In this document: positions 59,170-64,000 of the stretch, one piece after another | How positions within the stretch are numbered: position 1 is the first letter of the stretch | Layout of the letters: each line of letters opens with the position of its first letter | Source: Pseudopyrenochaeta lycopersici | Lineage: Eukaryota > Ascomycota > Dothideomycetes > Pleosporales > Pseudopyrenochaetaceae | Assembly (NCBI GenBank): GCA_003313425.1 | Contig: NHZP01000012.1 | Coordinates: 868,001 to 932,000, forward strand | DNA: 64,000 bases | Direction of reading: 5' to 3' | Translations under genes and position numbers: made by a program | The notes under the pieces: generated by a model | The model's input: only the letters and a program-made list of their open reading frames with translations | Databases searched by the model: none | What the model was told of the DNA's origin: nothing

Positions 59170-60349
59170 ATGTTAAGCCGACGCATCTCTAGTTTGTGCT
59201 GTGCATTGGCAGCTGCGATTAGTGGTGTTCAAGGCCTAATTGACCCAACTGAAGTTTACACGGGCGGTTTCAACACTAGCAAGACTGAAGTATTGCTGCG
59301 GATTGCGACTGGAGGTGCAGGACAAAGCGGTCTAGTGAAAGGTAGTATTGTTTCACCTTGCCTGTTCGTCTTCAACTGACACGAGCCGCAGTGCTTGCCG
59401 ATGCGTTTATTCAAGAAAGCGTGAAGAATGGCTCACAGCCATTCAGTATTGGTTGGGTATGTCACGCCGCGTACGACTATCGGATTCTGTTCGCATACAG
59501 TACTCTATTGTGATCAAAGCATCAACATTTTGGTTGCAATGTCTGCCTGTGTCGTACATGAACTCTACTTGTTGCTGTACATACCCTCGTTCCAGCAAAT
59601 TGTGCTGACCATGCTCAAACAGGTTCTAAGCGACACAACTTTTACAATCAAGAACCTCCAAAGTGGTGAGGCAGACCTAGGAATTTCATACGTTCCTGCG
59701 GCCGAAAAAGTGGCGGGCGACCAGGGAATCATCGACCCAAATACATACTATCTATTCCGCGACCATTTTATTATTACTGGGCCACCAGAGAATCCTGCCA
59801 ATATCAACGATACACTGGAAGTTAGTTCAATCTTTGCAAGACTATTCCAAGCGGCAGATCTGAACAACGCTACTACTCCGGTTCCTACGCGGTTTTTGAG
59901 CCGCTATGATAAGTCTGCTACCAACCTGAAAGAGTCTGAGTTATGGTTGAGCATAGGTCAGGTGAGAATAATTTATTGCAATTAAATCTTCCCGCTGACG
60001 AATCAAGGTACCGTGGGCTTTTGCTTACTCCACTTGGTACCATCAGTTCGTCGCGTTTCCAATCCAGGCCTTAACTGCAGCAATCTCGTTGAAGGAATAT
60101 ACGCTAACGGACCGGGGTACCTATTTGTCACTACCAGGTAATCTGGCAAGTAGCGTAAATATCTACAAAGCTGCTACAGATGAGGAAGATGATCCGCTCC
60201 TTAACCCGGCGCATCTTCTTGTAGGTCGTAAAGCTAGAAATGAAACGCTAGCATACCTGTTTGCAGATTGGGCTACAGGGGTAAACGGTCAGAGCGTTAT
60301 AACAAACTTCAAGAAGAACGGCCAGCAGCTGTACAGTGGGGCGCCATAA
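59170..60349 (+). CDS. Secreted TupA-like (tungstate-binding type) solute-binding protein
   Basis: Four exons (59170-59341, 59392-59456, 59623-59961, 60008-60349) give 305 aa. A signal peptide covers about residues 1-22 (LCCALAAAISGVQG). The rest follows the bacterial TupA pattern: LLRIATGGAGQSGLVK (TupA has a TTTSTxxSGL-type loop here), SGEADLGISYVPAAEKV, FRDHFIITGPPENPANI, SRYDKSATNLKESELW, and finally YTLTDRGTYLSL. This is a type-2 periplasmic-binding fold that in bacteria hands tungstate to TupBC. No ABC permease partner is nearby, and a fungus has no periplasm of that type, so the role must differ. The anion-binding loop is Gly-rich compared with TupA. The third intron model is supported by exact phase; intron 2 is 166 bp. 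Confidence 0.85.
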
Positions 60350-60532
60350 ATGAAGGAGTAAATGCATGGGGCAGCAGTAGTATTTGGTTTTGATGCGGAA
60401 CTCTAAATATCAACTGCAGCTTATAGTAGCAAGGCACCAATAGAATGTGTCCAACGTTGAAGTAATGACTTTTGTTGCCTATAACCTTGATTGACACTTA
60501 CAAGTCATTTTCTGATTTGAAGACCAAAAATT
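60350..60532. other. Short gap between convergent genes
   Basis: 183 bp between the TupA-like stop and the stop of the DHA2 transporter. No terminator-like structure seen. Confidence 0.35.
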
Positions 60533-62281
60533 TCAGTGCTTTAACACGCTAGTGTCAGTCTTGGAGGTTCTCGGTAACTCCTCATCTGCTTTTGTCCCCT
60601 TCGATGGCCCAGGCTCCGTTGCTTCACGATGTAACTTCGATCTTTGAATACCGAAAGATGTTATTAGGCCTAGACCACTGACGGCAGTATATAAAATCCA
60701 TGTTCCTCTGAGAGCGCCCATGAAACCGTGCCGAACCAACATCCTCTGTGCGCGTGGGAGCCCGGAAATGGTACTAGCTTGCGATATAGCCTCACCATTT
60801 GCGAGTTGATGGGCCATATCGGTCCGAATACCATTGTCAACGAAGGTCTGGAGGTGCGGTGCCATCAAGAGCTGGAAAACAACTTGGCCTATAATGACCC
60901 CAATGGCACCAGATATCATGCGCACAAAGCCGAAAGCTGCAGTCCCGGTTGCAATATCGGTCTCTTGTATACGCGTCTGCAAGGCTATAAGTGGGGCGCC
61001 AAAGTTTGGACCGAAGCCAACCCCTATGATGATCAAAATTCCAATGATCTTACCGATATTTTCCAGTTTCGAAAGGGAGATGAGAAGTCCGATACCAATT
61101 GTCATGAGGAACAGGCCAGCCTGTAGAACTTCAAGAAAACGCCCAGTCTTTTCGATAATGTGCCCAGACCCGAATGAAACAATTGCTAGTGGTATTGCAA
61201 TAGCCAGCATATACAACCCAGTTGTCGAAGGGCTACTTCCCAGCACGATCTGGAAGTAGAGCGGCAGGAAGTATGCAATGGAGTTGAAAACCAGTGCGTC
61301 ACATGCGCGGACGCCTAACGCACTTAAGTTGCTCGTATCTCGAAAGATACGCAGAGGCATTATAGGGTTTATACCTCGCTTCTCTTCCCACCATTGAGCC
61401 ACCGGAAATATGATGAACACTAAGGAACCAAGAACGACAAGAGTAACGACAGGTGGTGCTGAATACGAGCTAGTACCACCAATCTGAAGTCCTACAAGCA
61501 GAAGAATAGTGGCAGTGACAATAGTGAAGGTACCAAGCCAATCCATGGAAGCGAGACCGGCCGGGAGTGAAGTCCGTGGGTTGTGAAGGTGGAGCATGCC
61601 GTAAAGCACAGCAATGGAAACTGAAATGATTGGCAGGTTGATATAGAAGCACCACCGCCAGCTTAGTCGCTCTGCGAAAACTCCACCAAGCACTGGACCC
61701 AAAGCAGATGCGAGGGCCCAAACGGCCCCGATAACGCCTAGGTAGAAGGATCGATCACGGATACTAAACAAGTCGCTGACGCAGATGTGGACCAACACTA
61801 CGATACCACCCCCACCAAGTCCTTGAATTGTGCGCCCTGCCACCAGCATAGGCGCGCTGAAACTGATGGCGCATACGACGCTTCCGCTGAGAAAGATCAC
61901 GTTGGCAGTGAGGAGCACGGGCTTTCGTCCAAAGATATCGGCAAGCTTTCCCCAGAAGGGAATTGAGGCGGCATTGGCTAGGAGGTAGGCAGACCCAGTC
62001 CATGCATAGAATGAATCCGGAATATGAAAGGTGAGGGCAATAGTTGGTAGAGCAGTGGGAATGAGCACCGTGTCGAGTGCGACGAGGAAGATTGAGAGAC
62101 TAAGGGCAGCGAACACGAGGAGAGTCGAGAGAGGGGCTCGAGACCTGCTAGTTGGTGGAATAGGGGGGGTTTCGGAAGATGGTGATGATGATATGGCCCC
62201 ACCAGAGTGTTGATGATCCGGATGCATCCGAGATTCTTCGGGGTCCAAACTGGAAATCAAAGCGTTTGGAGGTGTAGCCAT
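60533..62281 (-). CDS. MFS multidrug transporter, DHA2 (14-helix) type
   Basis: Single exon, 582 aa. After a 50-residue polar N-terminus the core runs through 14 predicted helices. Signatures are LDTVLIPTALPTIA in helix 1, GKLADIFGRKPVLL (motif A, GRKP), and GRTIQGLGGGGIVVL (the DHA2 GxGGGG motif). The Arg near the centre of WGKL-type helix 4 lies in the usual place. Related pumps export toxins, azoles or aflatoxin-type metabolites by proton antiport. It converges on the TupA-like gene, and no biosynthetic gene adjoins it. The C-terminal tail is polar. Confidence 0.92.
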   Translation of the reverse strand: MATPPNALISSLDPEESRMHPDHQHSGGAISSSPSSETPPIPPTSRSRAPLSTLLVFAALSLSIFLVALDTVLIPTALPTIALTFHIPDSFYAWTGSAYLLANAASIPFWGKLADIFGRKPVLLTANVIFLSGSVVCAISFSAPMLVAGRTIQGLGGGGIVVLVHICVSDLFSIRDRSFYLGVIGAVWALASALGPVLGGVFAERLSWRWCFYINLPIISVSIAVLYGMLHLHNPRTSLPAGLASMDWLGTFTIVTATILLLVGLQIGGTSSYSAPPVVTLVVLGSLVFIIFPVAQWWEEKRGINPIMPLRIFRDTSNLSALGVRACDALVFNSIAYFLPLYFQIVLGSSPSTTGLYMLAIAIPLAIVSFGSGHIIEKTGRFLEVLQAGLFLMTIGIGLLISLSKLENIGKIIGILIIIGVGFGPNFGAPLIALQTRIQETDIATGTAAFGFVRMISGAIGVIIGQVVFQLLMAPHLQTFVDNGIRTDMAHQLANGEAISQASTISGLPRAQRMLVRHGFMGALRGTWILYTAVSGLGLITSFGIQRSKLHREATEPGPSKGTKADEELPRTSKTDTSVLKH

Positions 62282-64000
62282 ATCTATGTAGAAGATGCTA
62301 GGGTTGAAGTCGATGATGCTGTGCCGATTGTATTTAAATACCGCCTAGTCACAGACAAGAGGAACTCCATGCACTGGAAAATATGCAAAGTTCGGTTCAA
62401 GGCGAGAAGAAGCGGTGTGCTACTGCGTGGGATCCTGTGGTCGATTTTCGTGGACGAATTTGTTCCTGCCTTGGAGAGGATGATATCGCACGCTCTGCGG
62501 GTCGTTAATGCATCCCTGGAAACTTCGAAGGTAAGTGCAGTCTGACACCGTGCATCTATCTTCAAAGATCGGCCTTAGCGCTGACTTGAAAAAGTTTGTA
62601 TGGTGCTGAGCACCGGAGGTTTATGGAGGGTGTGGAGGCTCGTGATGGTAAGCACATTGCGCATGCATACATTCTTGAGCGTATAGCGTTGGTGTTAGAC
62701 TGGAAGCGCTGCACTAGGGCCCTGCAGGAGAGGAATCAGTCCGAGACGTCGGGGCCACTACCCCTGAGACCAACGCTTTATGCACGCCTAGTCCCGGGTT
62801 TTCAAACAAAGAAGCCCAATCATTTGGTTAATCAAAATACGTTGACGGCATATATTTTTTCAACAAGACAAAAGGTGAGGGTGCCCGATTGTGAGTATGA
62901 AGTATGTGATGGTCTTGTTGCGCAAATATTGAGGGGGCCAACTCATTACAACAGTACCAAGGCATTGAGATTCGTGTCAATAGAAAACAAAGCAGCTTTG
63001 AGGCTACCTTCCGTGATTCACGCCAATGGAATTCGGCACAGTGGAGGGAGGTGCATTGGTGCAATGTGGTAAAATCTTTAGCAGAGGTTGTGCAACCAAC
63101 CACGAGACTGAAGTGCCGTTTCTGTACCATGGAGAGCCTGAATGTTATGTTGTTAGACACGTCATGAAGATGTATTCGCCTAGGAATCATCCTACGTTGT
63201 CTTCCGTGGAGAGTATAATCTTTGGGGGCCGGCCTTAAATCCCAGACATACGCGGTTTGCCTCCCTTCACACTGATAGCATGAACTATCATCGTGGTAAT
63301 GAAACTTGACGTAAAAGGCCTCAAAGTTTGTGATACAGTAGAAGATGATCGGAGTCTCGGAAGGGTCGCTGTTACCTCTTAGGTCTGAAAATTAAAGCTC
63401 CCCACGTACGCAAGGCCATTGATACGGCTCATAAGATATTTTTCTGTGAATTGATCATACCGAGAAGACTTATCGAATAGAAATTATGGCCCATAGTTGA
63501 GTTGTACCGCCACGTCGTGCCTGATGCTTCCAACAACGTCGCGGACTTCAGGTTCGAGAAGCTCTAACCGCCGAGGCGCATGGATCGTGACTTCGTAACC
63601 CGCAATGAGTGATACGATTCGTCAATGAGACATTAAGATAGGTGAGATCATTCCTACCCTGGTAATTATGTTGTGGAATGAGAGAACCTTGTTCGGTTGT
63701 CGGAATCTGATAAGCCACCACCGAACCCGTTTGGAAAATCAAATCTTTGGTGGCAATCGATGAACGCGCTGGGCCAGCACTACGATATGAATTTAGTAGC
63801 CTGTTCCGGCCAATTTGCGAGGTGTATGTTGATTCAGCTCGTTGTACAGCTTAGGTAATGTGCGCATCAGGGGTTTGTGTTTGTTTGAGGCTCTTCGGGC
63901 GACGCCACTTCACCGCTTTCTTGACATGAGATGTAGTCCCAGCGTGCGCAGATGCGGCGAAATTTACTACATATCGAGACCCACTTCCTGGTATCTCACT
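62282..64000. other. Right-hand end of window, no supported gene
   Basis: Begins with the promoter of the DHA2 transporter. A 158-codon frame at 62596-63072 has natural length but no domain, no homology that I recognise and overlaps other frames. The last 800 bases are featureless. A gene starting beyond the window cannot be excluded. Confidence 0.4.

Noticed and set aside
59428..59985. Long frame with its own Met inside the TupA-like gene
   Set aside because: It runs through intron 2 and then shares the exon 3 frame. The spliced model gives a continuous TupA-like protein with signal peptide, so the upstream part is intron.
62596..63072. 158-codon plus-strand frame as a gene
   Set aside because: No domain, signal or splice context; overlaps frames on the other strand; lies in a promoter-side region. 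It may be revisited if transcripts are found.

Overview
The window is nuclear DNA of a filamentous ascomycete. The genes have short GT-AG introns (roughly 45-170 bp), are packed on both strands with no operons, and belong to families typical of this group: a HET-domain protein, a UstYa-type protein, a Pth11/rhodopsin-like membrane protein, a CE5 cutinase-like esterase, fungal trans_2-type regulators, many MFS transporters, and small proteins opening with an LPxE(L/I)RNxIYE motif. One repeat relic carries C-to-T damage of the kind made by repeat-induced point mutation (RIP). This mix fits Dothideomycetes, most likely Pleosporales; that placement is inference from gene content only. I see no tRNA, rRNA, CRISPR or telomere repeat.

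Layout. 0-11.2 kb holds metabolic and wall genes: CE5 esterase, GABA/choline-type amino-acid permease, arylamine N-acetyltransferase, an orphan UstYa-like gene, a small hydrophobic protein, a GH16 glycosidase with a prion-like N-terminus, and a short-chain dehydrogenase. 11.6-28.4 kb has a transcription-factor-like protein, a secreted FAD-linked oxidase, an uncharacterised protein, an ankyrin-CorA fusion, a second dehydrogenase, a large membrane protein and a DHA1-type MFS transporter with a long cytosolic extension. 28.4-33.2 kb is gene-poor and may contain broken small secreted-protein genes. 33.2-44.0 kb carries a rhodopsin-like protein, a GNAT-like protein, two LPxE(L/I)RN proteins and a HET protein between them.

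44.4-50.0 kb is a degraded mobile or repeat block. Most of it is the N-terminal part of a RecQ-like helicase of the large, OrsD-like zinc-finger type related to telomere-linked helicases. It lies on the minus strand, is full of in-frame stops, and is cut off shortly after Walker A. 50.2-54.0 kb has a flavin monooxygenase beside a Dal5-type transporter, a plausible uptake-and-oxidation pair. 54.6-62.3 kb has a coiled-coil protein, a small secreted cysteine-containing protein, a secreted TupA-like (bacterial tungstate-binding type) protein and a DHA2 multidrug transporter. 62.3-64 kb shows nothing convincing.

Exon structures were worked out by hand from splice signals, reading phase and family conservation. 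Each multi-exon model keeps an open frame from start to stop, but none is supported by RNA evidence.
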